Assembly: GCA_026724425.1 (NCBI GenBank) | Contig: JAIUCV010000023.1 | Coordinates: 7,507,958-7,571,957 of the forward strand | Direction of reading: 5' to 3' | DNA from: Erythrophleum ivorense | Lineage: Eukaryota > Streptophyta > Magnoliopsida > Fabales > Fabaceae | Length of the DNA stretch: 64,000 bases | Part shown: positions 1 through 13,567 of the stretch, in pieces | Layout: the number at the start of each line of letters is the position of its first letter | Numbering within the stretch: position 1 is the first letter of the stretch | The notes under the pieces: generated by a model | The model's input: the letters and a program-made list of their open reading frames with translations, nothing else | Database searches by the model: none | Told to the model about the DNA's origin: nothing | Position numbers and translations under genes: made by a program

Positions 1-2123
1 AATGAGTTATAGTTAATTATAAATGGATCCAGTTAAACTCACGGTTAAAAATATTTATTTAATGAACCAACCCAATTAACTATTAATATAAATTATTAAA
101 TTTAGATTTCTTTTAATAAAGATTAAATTCAGATGAGTTCTAATGAAGTTGAAGTAAGATAACTAAATAATGGTATGAATTATGAATGCCATCGCTGGAT
201 AGAACCTTTAAGCTTTAGTTGGCTGCAAAAGTCAATAATACAAAGGCTCCAAAATGGGAAATAAATTTGATTGAGAAAGATTGGGCTTCATGCTAATCTC
301 TTCATGGAAGCTGTTCATAGAAAGAGATTTTGTATAAGAGGCATGTGGTGATCCCGTATTCCAAGTTGTCTTCCATCTCCAACCATTTAGACTTCTCTCT
401 CTCTCTCTCTCTCCTATCTTCTATGTGATCTTAATTTAACGTCCATGCAAAACCATGTCACTTCTCAACGCTCGCCAATTCAAAAACTCACGTTGATGGT
501 TCCTCTAGCTACTCGTAGTACTTTGCTGGGGTCCAATCGCATTAAAACGTATTTAAAAATTATTGAACAAAATTTATGATTTTTATATTACTCATGATAT
601 TTTAAATATAATAATTTTGAATTTTGTATATAACTCTTTATAAATATTTTACTTGAGCACATACAAGATGTAGATCAATAGCCAAATACCTAGAGAGAAG
701 AAATTTTTATTATATATTTAATAAAATTTATAATAATAAGTTGTATAGAGAGATATTTTGTTTGTGTCTATCGTGATATAAACGTTAACATCCACATAAA
801 AATGAGAAAATAGTAGGATTCTTGTGTTATCATTACTTGAGATAATTTTATACGAAGTGTATTGTCAGGGTGGGAATTGCGAAGTTATATGTGGAACCAC
901 TTTGACAAAAATTGTGTGGTGAATTCAGCATCCAAGTATTCTGATCAGTATCCAATCAAAGAGACGACAATCTTTGACCAAACAATGCGAATTATGTCTT
1001 CAATGACGACAATGTTGGATGCTGTCGCTCCTGGTGATTGATTAGAACATTGGCCGTCGGATCCTCATGGATAATAACTAATCTAACGGTGATTCAGCCA
1101 AGACGTACTTTGCTTGGTATCTATTTAATGTGGAAATCTGCCACCTAGGGGTCACGATTTTTCACCCGACGAGTGATTCATGGGAAAATGAGTAGACATT
1201 GACTTGTGGGGATCGAGATGATTGAAGTCTGAATAGACTTGTAATCAAAAGCAAGGTGAACGTAGGAATCTTATGTGATATACAAGTTACGTATTCGTTG
1301 TTAAAATATACTATGTTTAGTTCTAATTATTTTAACTATTAAATAAATTCTAATTTTGTATTCAATTATTATTATAATTATCAACGAAGTAAATTTCTAA
1401 AACATTATTATAACCATAAAATTCGTGTACTAATTTTTAATTAAAGTTGATAAAGTTTTTAAGACATTAATTGCAATAGTTATCAATTATTGCTGAAATT
1501 AAACTTATTTTGATTTATACTGTTAATAATGATTGAATATACATCTTAAGTGAAATTTTAAAATTTAATTATTGGTCCTATAAATACGACTGGTTAATGA
1601 AAATTTAATGTGTGATTTGTGGCTCAAGATTCTCTCCTGTCCTCTCTCTTTTGCATTTGGTCCACTCAGTATAACGAATCTTTTTTATTATTTTATTTTT
1701 GATCTCTTTTTTAAAAAAAGAAAGAAGTGAAAAGAGGCTCAACCTTTGAGACTACACGGATGGGAGAAAAGCTTAACCCTTGATCTGTTCTCATTGAATA
1801 ACTTAGATTATTCACACAATTATAATTTTAATAAGACTTAACTAAATAACAGGAATGATTTGATAGAAAAACCTTCAAATTGGAATTTGGTAGCATTAGA
1901 TGAACTACCACAACATTGTGTTATTATGAACTTGTACATTTGACCAAAGAAAACTCCTTATGATTAATGAACTAAACTCTTTTTTTTATTAAGTAATATT
2001 TCAATTTAAGATATCACAATTCAGACAAAGAAAGAATTAAGCGGGATCAGAGGTCAAAGTGATAGTGATTTATTAAGCGTAAATATAGAATGACAAGAAA
2101 AAATAAAAGATGATGTCTCTTAG
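1..2123. other. AT-rich intergenic DNA, no gene recognised
   Basis: No reading frame here has a recognisable domain or plausible codon use. The stretch is AT-rich with poly-A/T runs and a CT microsatellite near 395-412. A slightly more GC-balanced part at about 870-1250 gave no protein I recognise. The last three bases (TAG, 2121-2123) are the left target-site copy of the CACTA element that follows. It could hold unrecognised promoter or decayed repeat sequence. Confidence 0.6.
395..412. repeat. (CT)n microsatellite
   Basis: An uninterrupted run of about nine CT dinucleotides, seen directly. It lies in AT-rich non-coding DNA with no recognisable gene beside it. Confidence 0.9.
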
Positions 2124-2186
2124 CACTATGCTAGGAAAATGCTTTATTGTCAATTATTTTTTCTTTTTATTGGTGACTTGTAACTG

Positions 2187-2560
2187 CCAACAATATAATG
2201 CCAACAAAAAGGGAGTCACATTTATTGGCGATTTAAAATTGATAATAAAAATAGTTTTGTAGGCGATAAGTAATTAGTTGAGTAAAAAAAGATATCAATT
2301 TTGTTTGCAATTCTACATAATAAGTGCCTTAATAACTAAAACCCAAATAACTGCTAACAAAGATATTAATTTTGTTTGCAGTTCTACACAATAATTGCCA
2401 ACATAAACATTATTGGCAATTAAAAATATAATTGCCAACATAGACTTTGTTGACAGTTATATAACTGCCAACAAAGTTCAACTTTTGTTCGTGGTTGTGT
2501 ACAATAACCACCAACAAATATAATTTTTATTGGTGATTTAAAATAAAATTGTCAACTTTT
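2187..2560. repeat. Left subterminal repeats of the CACTA element
   Basis: Degenerate copies of the core AACTGCCAAC or its complement occur at about 2187, 2200, 2346, 2396, 2432, 2462, 2500 and 2549. In En/Spm such subterminal motifs bind the element's own TNPA-type protein. The same core is repeated at the other end of this element, which supports the pairing of the two termini. Confidence 0.8.
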
Positions 2561-2825
2561 TCTTTTGTTTATAAAATATTTTCTTTTAGTTTATGTACCT
2601 TGGATGCCTTTTGGCATTTCTATTCATTTTTGTTTGACATGTTGGTAGCCATCAATTATTCACCAACTTTAAACAACCAGCTAGTCATTTAAGAAGAACT
2701 ATTATAAAGCAATCAAATAACAATTACAATCCATAATCAAATGTTACTAAAAAATTAAAACTATAAAAATTAACACAAACTAATTACAATTAAACCAAGA
2801 GATACTATTAGAACACTTATTGAAA

Positions 2826-3640
2826 CTACTCTTCCCTAGATTCATCTATTTGAGCATCAAAGTATTCTTTGCCATTTGCATCTAGGAAGTACTGCAAAAT
2901 GAAATAACAACAATTTGAAGTTAGATAACTAGAATTTGGTCAAATTTTAGAACTATTTTTTTAAAGCTAGTTCTACATTAAAGAAAAATTGATAACAACA
3001 AATTACATACTAATACCACCAAATACAACTTGTAATAGCAAATTACCAGTAACTAATACTATCTTATAGTTAAATTTTAGTATACAAGGAAACTAGAGGC
3101 AAGAACAACCATCCAATCATTTAAAGGAATTGAATTACATACCATGTTCAGATGTAGGCCATCTGTGTATGATGACATCTTTCATAAATCTTACCACATA
3201 ATATCCACAATCTGTGCTATTTGACTATTTTGGACACTACAAAAATCCAATAAAAAACACAATAAATTTAGGAAATTGAATGCTTAATAAGTGCCTGAAT
3301 ATTGATAAATACTTTTACTTTGTTCCATTTGAATAGCGTGGCGGGTGTTTTTGACTTCGGCACCTTAAACCCACGATTTGTATGGAACATCATCACGGCT
3401 CTATCAAGTAAGTTGAAAAAAACTTAATAGAAGAAACTATTTTAAAATTAAAACACACACATATATATAAATACGTAGAAAATAAATGCATATACTTATT
3501 GATTAAATAAATCCTACATCTACTCACAGTTCGTTGGGTCCCATTCAAATGATCCATGAAATATATCTTCAAAGCACATGGATTGATGACAATTAACATC
3601 CATTGCACCTTAAGACAATTAACCAGTGTTAGCAAATTCT
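2826..3640 (-). pseudogene. Ulp1-like (C48 family) cysteine peptidase domain of the CACTA element
   Basis: Read from about 3635 downward, the first piece contains QWMLIVINPCALKIYFMD, matching the strand around the catalytic histidine of plant transposon Ulp1 domains, which normally reads HW followed by L/M-L-V-I. A middle piece (about 3300-3410) reads VMMFHTNRGFKVPKSKTP. The last pieces give STDCGYYVVRFMKDVI (about 3170-3230), where the cysteine is the expected nucleophile, and a tail ending ESREE and a stop at 2826-2828. Ulp1 peptidases cleave SUMO or related isopeptide bonds; many plant CACTA and Mutator elements carry captured versions of unclear role. The histidine position is glutamine here and there is a stop just before the cysteine motif, so activity is doubtful. 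The pieces are separated by probable introns. Confidence 0.7.
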
Positions 3641-6060
3641 AATTAAACAATTGTAATTCAAATTACATATAATTGAAAAGTTCAGCATTAAGTGACTCAC
3701 CCTTGCATGTAAGGGGCCAAGAATAACACCTCATTCTCTGCTACTTATTGTAATTGACTTGTAAGCTGTTTATGTAGCATCTATAGAGAAAAAAGTGGCA
3801 ATGTCATAAGGATTGATGAATATAAACCTCCTTGTAATGTTGCTAGGGACCAAGAATGTATGATATAAGTATTTGAGATGAAGAAACAAATGGATTAATG
3901 ATAAACTGATATGAACATAATAAAAATAGTTAATGTACAGTAGATTAAGTACTTGATATATAAATTAATAGTAGTATCCCCTATCATTTCATGCTGGATG
4001 ATGTCATTTATTACTTTCATTTTATGCACATCCTATATTTTTCTATTGTAAACCTCTTTATCGAAATTTACAACTTTTATGTTATCATCCCTTAACATTT
4101 GTTCCCTTAATTCTTCAAGTACCAATCTGTATTTGTTTGAATCCTGAGGGTCGGGCTTTGGCTTCGATGGTATGGTCATTAATTCCTTGCTAAGTCTCAA
4201 CACTTTTAGGTATTTTTCCTTATACTGTGTAACAAAGTGAGTTAGTTTAATTTATAATCAATATAGAATTATAAGGAAGTGAACTATAAGGAAATGTCAA
4301 CTAACAAACCTATCTTGATAGAGCTATCATAATGAGATTAGTGGGCTATACAATGAAACTCCCCACTACTTGCCTTACCATTCTTATGTCTTTGGTTAGA
4401 ATAGGTAATTCATCATTCTCCTTTACAGGGATATTAACCACTACTCTCGCATGGTTGGCGGGTAACATTGCATTGTGAAGTGTGTCTCTTGCAATATTAT
4501 ACATACGATCCTCTACAACTATGTGATGAGTAGGGGTATCTAACCATAATAGATAGTCTATTTCATCCTAGATAAGTTATAATATAAGAAATTATTGATA
4601 AGTAGTGAAAGCACTTAACTATTAACTTAGTTGAAGAAAGTAATTACCTCAGGGAGATGCTTAGAGGGAAGTGTGCAATTATCTTTACTGCTAGGCTTGG
4701 CTTTTACTACCTACATCTCCATCATCTATATCTTAATCAAATTCTCAATGATTCATCATTGATCATCTAGTTGTTTTTTCAACTCATATTGCTTTTGCTC
4801 TTATCTCTTCACCTGTTCTCTTAACTTAACAATTTCAGCTGAAGAATGCAACTTTGAGTGCTTTTGTGTTCTAAAATAGTCTCTTTGACTGACACCAAAG
4901 CCAACACCCCTTACACAATGGGGGTGGTCTAGAGCACCAAGTGCCTTACCCAATATATCCTCACCCCCTGAGAATACATTGCCTTATGCGAAGGTTTGTG
5001 ATAAGACATTCTGTGACATATAAATTGAAAAATAAATATTATTGAAAGTAGGAAAATGAAATAAAATGATTAAAAATTGAAATAATTAATTAATACTTAT
5101 ACATTTGTTCCAAACTTCAAGGATACGCTCATTGTCAATTTTACCTGCTTTATTGACTCAAGCTACCTTCCAGAGAATATGATGGGATATTGTACTAACT
5201 TTTGACCCCTCTTGCTCAATCTATGTATTAGGACAAAAAACCATTGTGTAAGCATTGTATTACATTACATATTCATAAATAGATAACATATATATTTACG
5301 TACCATCTGTTATTCAAGGCCTGAGTTTTCCAATCGCCCTTTCCTATATGGGATTGGATATTCTTTGCTCTTTCTTGATTCTCTTGACTTAATTTCTATG
5401 ATTATACATAATAATTGAATCAATACATATTGTTGCATACTAAAATGAACAACTATATATTGTAGAATATGATTACTTGGAAAGACTCTTCTTGACATCA
5501 GCTGGTAAAAGAATCCCAAACCTCTTGCGTCATCATAGCTTGAAATAATTTAGGGGGACATAAAGATATTTTCGTTGACATCTCTCAAGAATCTACTATT
5601 GAGTATGTACCAGAATGATCGTAGTGCCTTACTGGTTATCCCAAGTACAAACCTCATCCAACTTTGATTAATATCAAAAGATATCTGCAAGCCAACATAA
5701 TCAACTTGTCAGAGAATGTATATATAAGAAACAACATAAACAAAGTGACAAAGTATGTTATTGCTATTTCATCCCAAATGGCATTCTTTGTAGCTTTGTT
5801 GACCCTTCATCAATCACTTACAATGATGGGCACATTCATACAAGCCACAAATCTAATGTAGCTGATCAATTTTTTTACTATTTTTCTTAATTGGTTGGCC
5901 CTTAGTATTCCACTGAACCTCTAATTTTTTTCCAATATTCTTGTGCAGGTCACCTCTTTTAGGACAATCAAATCTCATTTAATCTAGTTTATCTCTTTTG
6001 TCACATCATCTAGAGCATTGTCATGACCACCTGGACAAGCCATTCACCTGCAAGGAAATT
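3641..6060 (-). pseudogene. PTTA/En/Spm-type plant transposase-related protein of the CACTA element
   Basis: The clearest stretch, at about 4850-4980, reads LGKALGALDHPHCVRGVGFG followed by VSQRDYFRTQKHSK and then a charged, coiled-coil-like tail. This matches the conserved core of the plant PTTA/En/Spm transposase family, the second gene of many CACTA elements. Further coding-like fragments are KGQPIK (about 5880-5900) and NCTLPSKHLPE (about 4650-4680). The reading frame is broken by stops and frameshifts and probably by introns, so exon limits are uncertain. It starts just beyond the end of the TNP2-like gene on the same strand and runs toward the Ulp1-like region, with which it may have formed one protein. 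A DNA-binding role resembling TNPA is inference. Confidence 0.6.
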
Positions 6061-6189
6061 CAAACACATAAGTTAGAAGAATAAGCAAGATTAATTCAGA
6101 AATTAAAAGCAAAAATATTTAAGAAATTCAAGGGGACATATAAGGAAATTAAAAAATAAAATGAAGTATACATGTTTAAGTCAATCTTT

Positions 6190-9100
6190 TTATATTTCTT
6201 ATTTGATTTAGACTTCTTTGTCCCTTCTTTAGAATCTAAATACTCGCTTTATGATCATCTTTAATATACAAGGCATCATTTTCAATGGAATCACTTTTAA
6301 GAGATGTGTTGAAAAAGGGATCATCCTCAACATCGGTATCTTGACCATGTTGAACATCATCTTTGTCCTAATTTATTTTATTTGTCGATAGAATAACGAA
6401 CCACTTCTTACTAGCAAGATCGGGGACATAGAACACTTGTTGAGGTTAGGATGCAAAAATAAAAAGCTTGTCTTTGTACTCCACCTTATTAAGATCCACA
6501 TGAATAAACCTTAACTCATCAATTCGAAGGCCATTCTTGTTGTCAACCCATTTACAACAAAAAATGAGCACTTAAAACAAAAGGAGTTTTTGTCTTTAGC
6601 ACTAGAAACATGCATAGATTGAGTTATAACAGTTACACCATTATTTTACATTGTGCTTCAATCATCCTGCGCTTTTGTATAGAGTGTGTGGCCATTAATG
6701 AGATAACCAGCGTAAAAAAGGATATGTAAACTTGGATCTCTTGGTAACCATCCTAATTTTTCAGAAATTGCATTAGGATTCACATTTAACTCCAAGAAAA
6801 TGTGATTTATAAACCAATCTATAAAAATCCAGTTACGTTCTTTTGATATCCAACTTTCACTCTTATTGGGGTTGAAGCTTCTAAGTATCTCTTTGTGTTT
6901 TAACACATATGCTCAACCTCATTAGAGTTGTGCAGAACATATAGGTGTGCTTACTTCCACTCTATACTTGTGATGTTAATTATTTCATTTCCTATAATCT
7001 CTTCTCCAGTAATTCTTCCCATGAGTCGAGATACTAGAAGCCTAATATTATCGATATTGTATAGGTATTCACTACAGAATTCAACATCTTCTTTGACTAT
7101 ATACTATTCAATAATGCAATCCTCTAGTTGACTTTGATTTTTAACATACCTTTTTAATATCTTCATATAACGCTCAATTGGATACATCCACTTCAAATAA
7201 GTTGGGCCATACATATGTGTCTCCCTAACTAAGGAAATAGTTAGGTGAAACATCATGCAAAGAACGAAGGTGGGAAATACATCTCAAGCTCACACAAAGT
7301 GACCACAATTTGTCTTTACAATGTCGACAATTTTGTGGGGTCAATCACTTTGCTGCAGATGGACTTGAAGAACAAGCATAGTTTAGTGATTGTCCCTCGC
7401 ACTTTTTTGGATAAAATGGAATGTAGAGAAACTAGAATCAAATGCTCTATTAGAACATAGCAATCATTAGACTTAAGACCCTTTAACTTCAAATCTTTCA
7501 TTGATGTAAGTTTTTTAATGTTTGAAGAATACCCTTATGAAATCTTAGCTCCATCAAGAAATTCACAAAAAGAAAATTTTTCTTTCCAAGATAGAGTATG
7601 AGTCATTAAAGATAGATAAGTACGATGTCCCTCCTTCACTGGTGCCAATTCTCCTCTTATTCTCAAAGTAACTAAGTCTAATCTCACCTTGATCCCATCT
7701 TTAGTCCTTTTTAGCACATTGAGTAATGTACCAATTATACTGTCACATATATTTTTCTCGATATGCATCATATCAAGGAAATGCCTCACATATAAGGACT
7801 TCCAATATGGTAGTTCAAAGAAAATATACCTTTTCTTCCACTCGCTTGTCCTAAGGTGTCCCGTAAAAGGTTTATCGAAGTTGTTATGCAAATCCTTTAC
7901 CTTTTCATACAGTTACTCACCAGTTAATGGCAAAGGTGCGCTACCTTCCTCTGTCATCCCATTGAAAGCTTTTCTCCACCACCGGTAATGATGTCCCAGT
8001 GGCAAAAATCTACGATATTCGAGGAAGACATTCTTCATACAATGTTCCAATAGCATAGAATGTGTGCCTTCCTCATAAATAAGGCATGTGCAATGTCTTT
8101 TGATACTGTGTTCTAACAAATTATTATATATTGGAAAGTCATTGATTGTCTTAAACAATATAGCTCGTAAGTTGAATCTTTCCTCCCTCGACCCATTATA
8201 TACCTCCACTTTCATCTCCCACATTAGTTTTAAATCTTAAATTAGAGGAGCCAAGTATATGTTTGTATTATTTCTAGGTTGCTTGAGCTCAGAAATTAGC
8301 ATAGATAACATCATATACTTGCTTTTCATACATAGCCATGGAGGTAAGTTATAAATCACCAAAATCACTGGCCATGTACTATAGGTACTACTTTGGATAC
8401 CATGCGGGTTCATTCCCTCGGTAGCTAATGCAAGGTGTAGGTTTTTGTCTTCTTGCCTAAAGTCAGGCTACTCCCTTTTCCATTAAGAAGAATCTATAGG
8501 ATGCCAAAACTTACTATCTTAAATCCTTTTATCTGTATGCCATGTCAAGTGTTTCACATCTTTTGCATTTCTATACATGCATTTGAATCTAGGTATGATG
8601 GGAAAATACCATATCACCTTTGATGAACTTGATTCTTTCTTCTTATATTGTGAGATATTACACTTAGGACACTTCTCTAATGATGCATATTTATTTCGAA
8701 ATAAAATGCAATCATTGGGACAAGCGGTATCCTTTTATAGCTCATGCTAATAAAGTATAACATTTGTTTAGCCTTATATGTTTGGCTAAGAAGCTCGTTA
8801 TCCTCTGGTAGCATATCTTTCAAAAGTGTAAGCAATTTTGTAAAGCTCTTATCACTCCATCCATTTTCTACTTTCAAATTGTACAACTTCAACATTGTTG
8901 ACAATGTTGTGAATTTGGTATAGCTAGAATATAATGGCTTTTCTGCATCACTTTTCTACCTCTCAAACATTTTAGGACAATCTTGAAGATCCTCTTCAAA
9001 CACATTTTCCATCGCTTCAAGATAGTTAGCCTCGTATGTAATTGTGTCGAAATCATTTAAGACACAACTTTCACTGTACTCCCAGTTACTATGTTTATCT

Positions 9101-9340
9101 TTCATCTCTCTATGCTTTGTCTAACATGTATAACTTTGATCAATCCTATTACATACTAAATAATATTCTAACTTAATTGCACTAATTCACTTCATATGGA
9201 AACAATTTAAATAAAGGCATATAATTTTACTGGGATCTTTTGCATGCTCAACTGCAAACCTAATAAACTCTTTCACTCCATCCTTATATTCCCTAGACAG
9301 ACGATTAGTAGACATCCATTTTGATCTATACCTCTTTGAT
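6190..9340 (-). pseudogene. TNP2-like CACTA transposase, interrupted
   Basis: Pieces appear in the usual order on the minus strand. (1) An N-terminal transposase-associated segment at about 9230-9330, with WMSTNRLSREYKDGVKEF and then FAVEHAKDPSKI. (2) A segment at 8677-8904 with YNLKVENGWSDKSFTKLL and KDMLPEDNELL. (3) The transposase_21 core at 7535-8224, including RHFLDMMHIEKNICDSIIGT. (4) A later segment at 6658-6906 with EILRSFNPNKSESWI and WLPRDPSLHILFYAGYLING. (5) A DUF4216-like C-terminus at about 6190-6480 containing DLASKKWFVVLSTNKIN. TNP2-type proteins bind the termini and catalyse cut-and-paste transposition. In-frame stops and frame changes between pieces show it is broken, although some gaps may be introns. 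Order, strand and termini agree. Confidence 0.85.
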
Positions 9341-10089
9341 ATAATAAGAACTAAATTAAGAGAAATGTGGTTAGTGATTCTTAATTTGCTTGAACTTCTA
9401 CCTATTACTTTACTAAATATTGTCCCATTATACTCTATTTAAATATTTTTTTGTTTCAATCCATATCTCAAAGAAAAATTGGCAACATGAAAGCATAAAA
9501 ACAAAGTTTCCCAGGCCTTTAAGCCTCTCTTCAAACTAAAATAGAACAATATTCCATTAGTCCATAATAAAAGAATAATGATAGTAAGTGTTAAAAGAAA
9601 CAAGTATAATAAATTTTCTTTTCTTTTATGTAAATTATAACTTAGCTATCTTATGTTTTGTACACTACTACATAATATGTCTTGTTATAATAGGTCTAAA
9701 TATTTTTTTTTGCACCTTATGCATGTATGAGGATGGTGACAGTTGAATATCCAAGTTTTCTTTCTCTGTCATACCAAAAGAATTAAATTATAAAAAATAT
9801 CTTAATACATCACCAAAAAAAAGAAAAGAAATAGTTCAAAAAAAAAAAGCACGGATGCAAAAATGGAGGAATGGAGCATGGGAACTTAAAATGGAGGAAG
9901 ATAACTAGCAATTAATTTGTTTAAAGAAAAAATGCATTAATTAAAACAAATTAATTTTGCCAAAAAAATTTAAAAATGGGATGAACTTATATCAAAATGG
10001 AAGGGGAGATTCAGAGAGATGAAGCAACATGAAAATAAAGGGTAGACGGAGCATATTTAGTAGAGATTTCAAATTGGCAATGATTAAGG

Positions 10090-10415
10090 AAAGAAGTAGG
10101 TGCCGACTGTAAATAGGGGGCAGATGTGAAAATGGAAAGAACCAGGTGCTGACTGTAAACAGGGGTGACCACGAAAATGGAGAGTTTATGCTACAAAGAT
10201 GATAGTGGAAGTTCTTCTTTCTCACAAAGCTCAACGTTGATTGTGCCAAGGATGCCGGATAGCTTTTCGCACTGTTCGACGGTGCTAGCCAAGGGTGGGA
10301 TTAACAAGGGTGGTTAATGACCAAAGCCTCTAGCTAACTAAGGGAAAGGGTTAGTGGAGGAGAAAAGGGAGGCTCATTGTAAATTGGGGGTAGATGCAAA
10401 AATATGTTGTTGAAA
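10090..10415. repeat. Degenerate short direct repeats inside the right CACTA end
   Basis: Three diverged copies of a segment of the form G-ACTGTAAA-AGGGG followed by AGATGTGAAAATGG start near 10106, 10150 and 10377. They lie between the transposase start and the subterminal repeats, where the transposase promoter and leader are expected. No regulatory role can be shown. Confidence 0.5.
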
Positions 10416-10435
10416 GAGTTTAAAATGGAATTAGT

Positions 10436-10680
10436 TGGCAGTTTTAAAGAAAATAAAGCCAACTAAAGTCATACATAGCTGGTAGTTCATAAGAATTGCC
10501 AACTATATTATAGTTTTTGTTGGTAGTTCTTAAGAACCCCTAACTATATCAAAGCTTGTTTAGCGATTAAATTTAAGTTTTTGTTGGTAGTTCTCATAAA
10601 CTGCTAACTATATTCAATTTTGTTGGCAGTCTTTTAATAACTGCCAACTATATATTTATAGTTGGCAATTTTACAAGAAT
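10436..10680. repeat. Right subterminal repeats of the CACTA element
   Basis: Copies of TTGGCAGTT and its partner AACTGCCAAC recur about every 40-60 bp, often as inverted pairs 20-30 bp apart (for example near 10617-10660). They mirror the motifs at 2187-2560. They are probable binding sites for the element's second protein, by analogy with En/Spm. Confidence 0.8.
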
Positions 10681-10716
10681 AGCTAATCAACATATTCTAT
10701 TTCTATAGTAGTGTAG

Positions 10717-11382
10717 GCTTAGTAAGTTTGTGTATAATAAGATAAATTTCGGACCTTCTCTTTGTGTCGTTGGGTGTTTTTATTTGTAGGCTTCCATGAT
10801 GGTGTGTTAATAATGACGATAAGATTAAGTTGCCTAGTTGAGCTATAAAAACTATTCGAATAGAATGTTATGCCATATTAGAGCTTTTTTGTTTATAGCA
10901 ATTTGGACAACTTGTCATGTCAGTTCTTTGTATGAGACTTAATAAATGACAACCATTGTGTTCTTTCAGCCTTTTAGAAGTAGATTGAACTGAGTTAGGC
11001 CAATCAAGATTTTTATGTGTTTGAAGCCCCTTAAGTAATATTTGGTGGACTTAATATGTTTGTTTGTTTGCTTTTTTAAACAAAGGACATACAAGGCCTT
11101 AGGATAGAAGTATGAAGTAAAGAAAAGAACAAAATAAAAAATTGAAAGAAAAAGTTCCCATTGGATTAGATGAAAATGGTTTTTCATGTTTCATTTATAT
11201 AACACAACTTTGTTAATTAAAAAAAATTTTTGTAACTTGCCATTTGCCATGTAAAATACCATGTTTTTCACGGCCTCATGTAAGCATTTCCATCTAACTT
11301 GCATGCAAGATTAGAAATTTGTGAACCCACCATAAACTCACTTGAAATCATAATCTCTCCATGAAATTGCAACCTTAGTTAG
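10717..11382. other. Intergenic gap between two DNA transposons
   Basis: About 670 bp of AT-rich DNA with no recognisable coding sequence. The only open frame, on the minus strand, is rich in F, L, Y and K and matches no family I know. Confidence 0.5.
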
Positions 11383-13447
11383 TGCAAAAAACTATAGTTT
11401 TAATCATGGTTTTATAGTGGTTTTAGTGACAATTTTAACCATCACTAAATGGTTTAAAGATGGTTATGAAATCTATAATTGAGCCATCTATTGCAAAAGT
11501 TTTAACCACATTTTTAACTAATTATTGGTAAAATTGTGACAAGACCATAGTCTAACCACAAGTTAAACCTTGGTTAGATCATAGCCTAATTATGGTTAGA
11601 CATTAGTCTAATAGTCTAAATGTAGATATTAAAAATTATGGCTAGACCTATTAAGCAGTAAATTTTGCATTTTAATTTGGCAGTTTTAACCACTGCCATA
11701 AATAATTTGTTTTTCAATCTACTCATTAACTTTTGCATTTTTAAGGTGCTAGTTTTAACTGCTACTACAATTAATTTATTTTTTTAACCTCCTAATACAA
11801 TGGCCTAATGATTCCCACCCCCCCACAAACCAATAACAACAATTTTCAAAACTGATAAGCCCTTCACTTTTTCTGCCTATTAAGTTTGTTTAGTACATTT
11901 ATTACTATTCCATGATTGTAACCTTATATTGTTATATTTATAAATAATTTTTAAATAGATTCATCACACTTAAACTAAGTCAATAAAATTTAAACTTATC
12001 TATCATATTGCTCTGTGAAAAATAACAATGGCATTGATTGAATCTTTGAAATTTATTATATCAATTTAATCCTAATATTTTAAATATATAAAAGATACCT
12101 TTGTACCTAAAAAGAGCAATTTGCTCACACAACAAATGAACAAAGACAAACAAAAACATAGGAGCCTAAAAGGTAAATGAGAAAACCACAACCAATATTA
12201 TAAGACAATATCATATATTGATTGAAGGATGAGATTTTTGACAGCTAAGCTAATAAGAATAAGATTTGTGTATTTAAGTATATGTGTTATTAGAAATCTT
12301 CATTTACAATGTTCCCATTTAATTGTGAGGGAAAAGTTGTGCAATAGAAAGAAGGAATTGGTGTTTCTTTGAAGTTAAGGCTCCTTTTGAGTTTTTTAAT
12401 CTCAGCATCTTTCTTTCCTTAGAAAAAATAGATAATAAATGTAATAAGTTTCTACAAGCTCTAGATGAAATGTACATGGTAGGCAATAGCACTAATGTCC
12501 AAAATTTAAATAGTTGGAGTCAGAAATAAAAGTACTTGATAAGGTTATATGATCCTTTAAATTTATTATTTGAACATTATATATTATTGGCCACACTTTC
12601 TCGATGATTTTTAATAGAAATGGCATAACTATGTATTATAAACTAGTAAGCTGAGTTGGGGCAAACATAACATTTTTTCTATTCACAACATTGTTGAGTT
12701 CTTTTCTCTCCTCATAGGAGTAAACACGAAGAGGCATAAACTCATTTAGAGCTTAAATAATTTTATTTCAAGTTCTAGGCTTCCACTACTTTGAACATGC
12801 TATACTATATTAATATATTAATAGTCAGCCACTAGATAATCTAAAATACATTCCTCTTCATGAATGCAAAAGCTATCATTAGTTGACTTATAATACCTGT
12901 GATATTGCTTGGATTTGATTTATCTCCACTTCATTTGCATGTAATTTTTCTTCCAACTAAATTAATAGGATCATGACAACAATTTAAACAATCATCAACT
13001 TAAACAACTTGACATAAACAACAAAAAGAAGATTCTGAAATGATTCCATATCACTTGCCTCTATCCTCCTTTTGGCATGTTCACTATTTTTAAAGTTGAA
13101 GGTTGGGATTCTAAAGCCTTTTTCACTCTTGATGCTTTTTCACTAACATAATAAAAACATATTTAGGGTCCCAAAATGTGAAGCATATGACATTTCCAGT
13201 TGTAAGAAATAACAAATACCTTCTACTCTCATGAATTACTTTCTCCTCACTTCCAATTCTTTTCATAAAAAGAATTACCTACAAATATATTTTTTACATT
13301 TATCAAACTAGATGTTATTTAAAGATTCTTGGAACAATTAAAAGTGACCTTTGTAAGCCTTAAAACTCACAATGGTGCCTTTTGAAAAGCTGCCTTGCCT
13401 CATGTTAAAGTTGGTGTGAAAGACTAAAATTTCAAAATTTGATAAAA

Positions 13448-13567
13448 AATTTTATACATATATATATACATATACATATATATATACATACATATATATA
13501 TATATGAACACACATATATATATACATATACATATATACACACATATATATATTTACATATATATGC
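13448..13567. repeat. TA/CA-rich microsatellite
   Basis: About 120 bp of mixed (TA)n and (CA)n-type repeats with several perfect ATATATATAT runs, inside the DNA element at 11383-17440. Likely to be length-variable. Confidence 0.9.

Larger units (their letters stand above)
2124..10713 (-). mobile_element. CACTA (En/Spm) DNA transposon, full length but decayed
   Basis: The left end begins CACTATGCTAGG at 2124. The right end, read on the minus strand, begins CACTACTATAG at 10713. The 3-bp direct repeat TAG flanks both ends (2121-2123 and 10714-10716), as expected for this superfamily. Inside each end lie many copies of a short subterminal motif around AACTGCCAAC in both orientations. Between the ends, on the minus strand, are a TNP2-like transposase (about 6190-9340) and a second unit with PTTA-like and Ulp1-like domains (about 2826-6060). 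Element length is 8590 bp. Both genes carry stops and frameshifts, so the copy is unlikely to be autonomous. Superfamily and boundaries are well supported; the family name is not known to me. Confidence 0.9.

Noticed and set aside
9992..10249. 85-codon minus-strand frame near the right CACTA end
   Set aside because: It spans short direct repeats in the expected leader region and has no domain; the transposase evidence begins further left.
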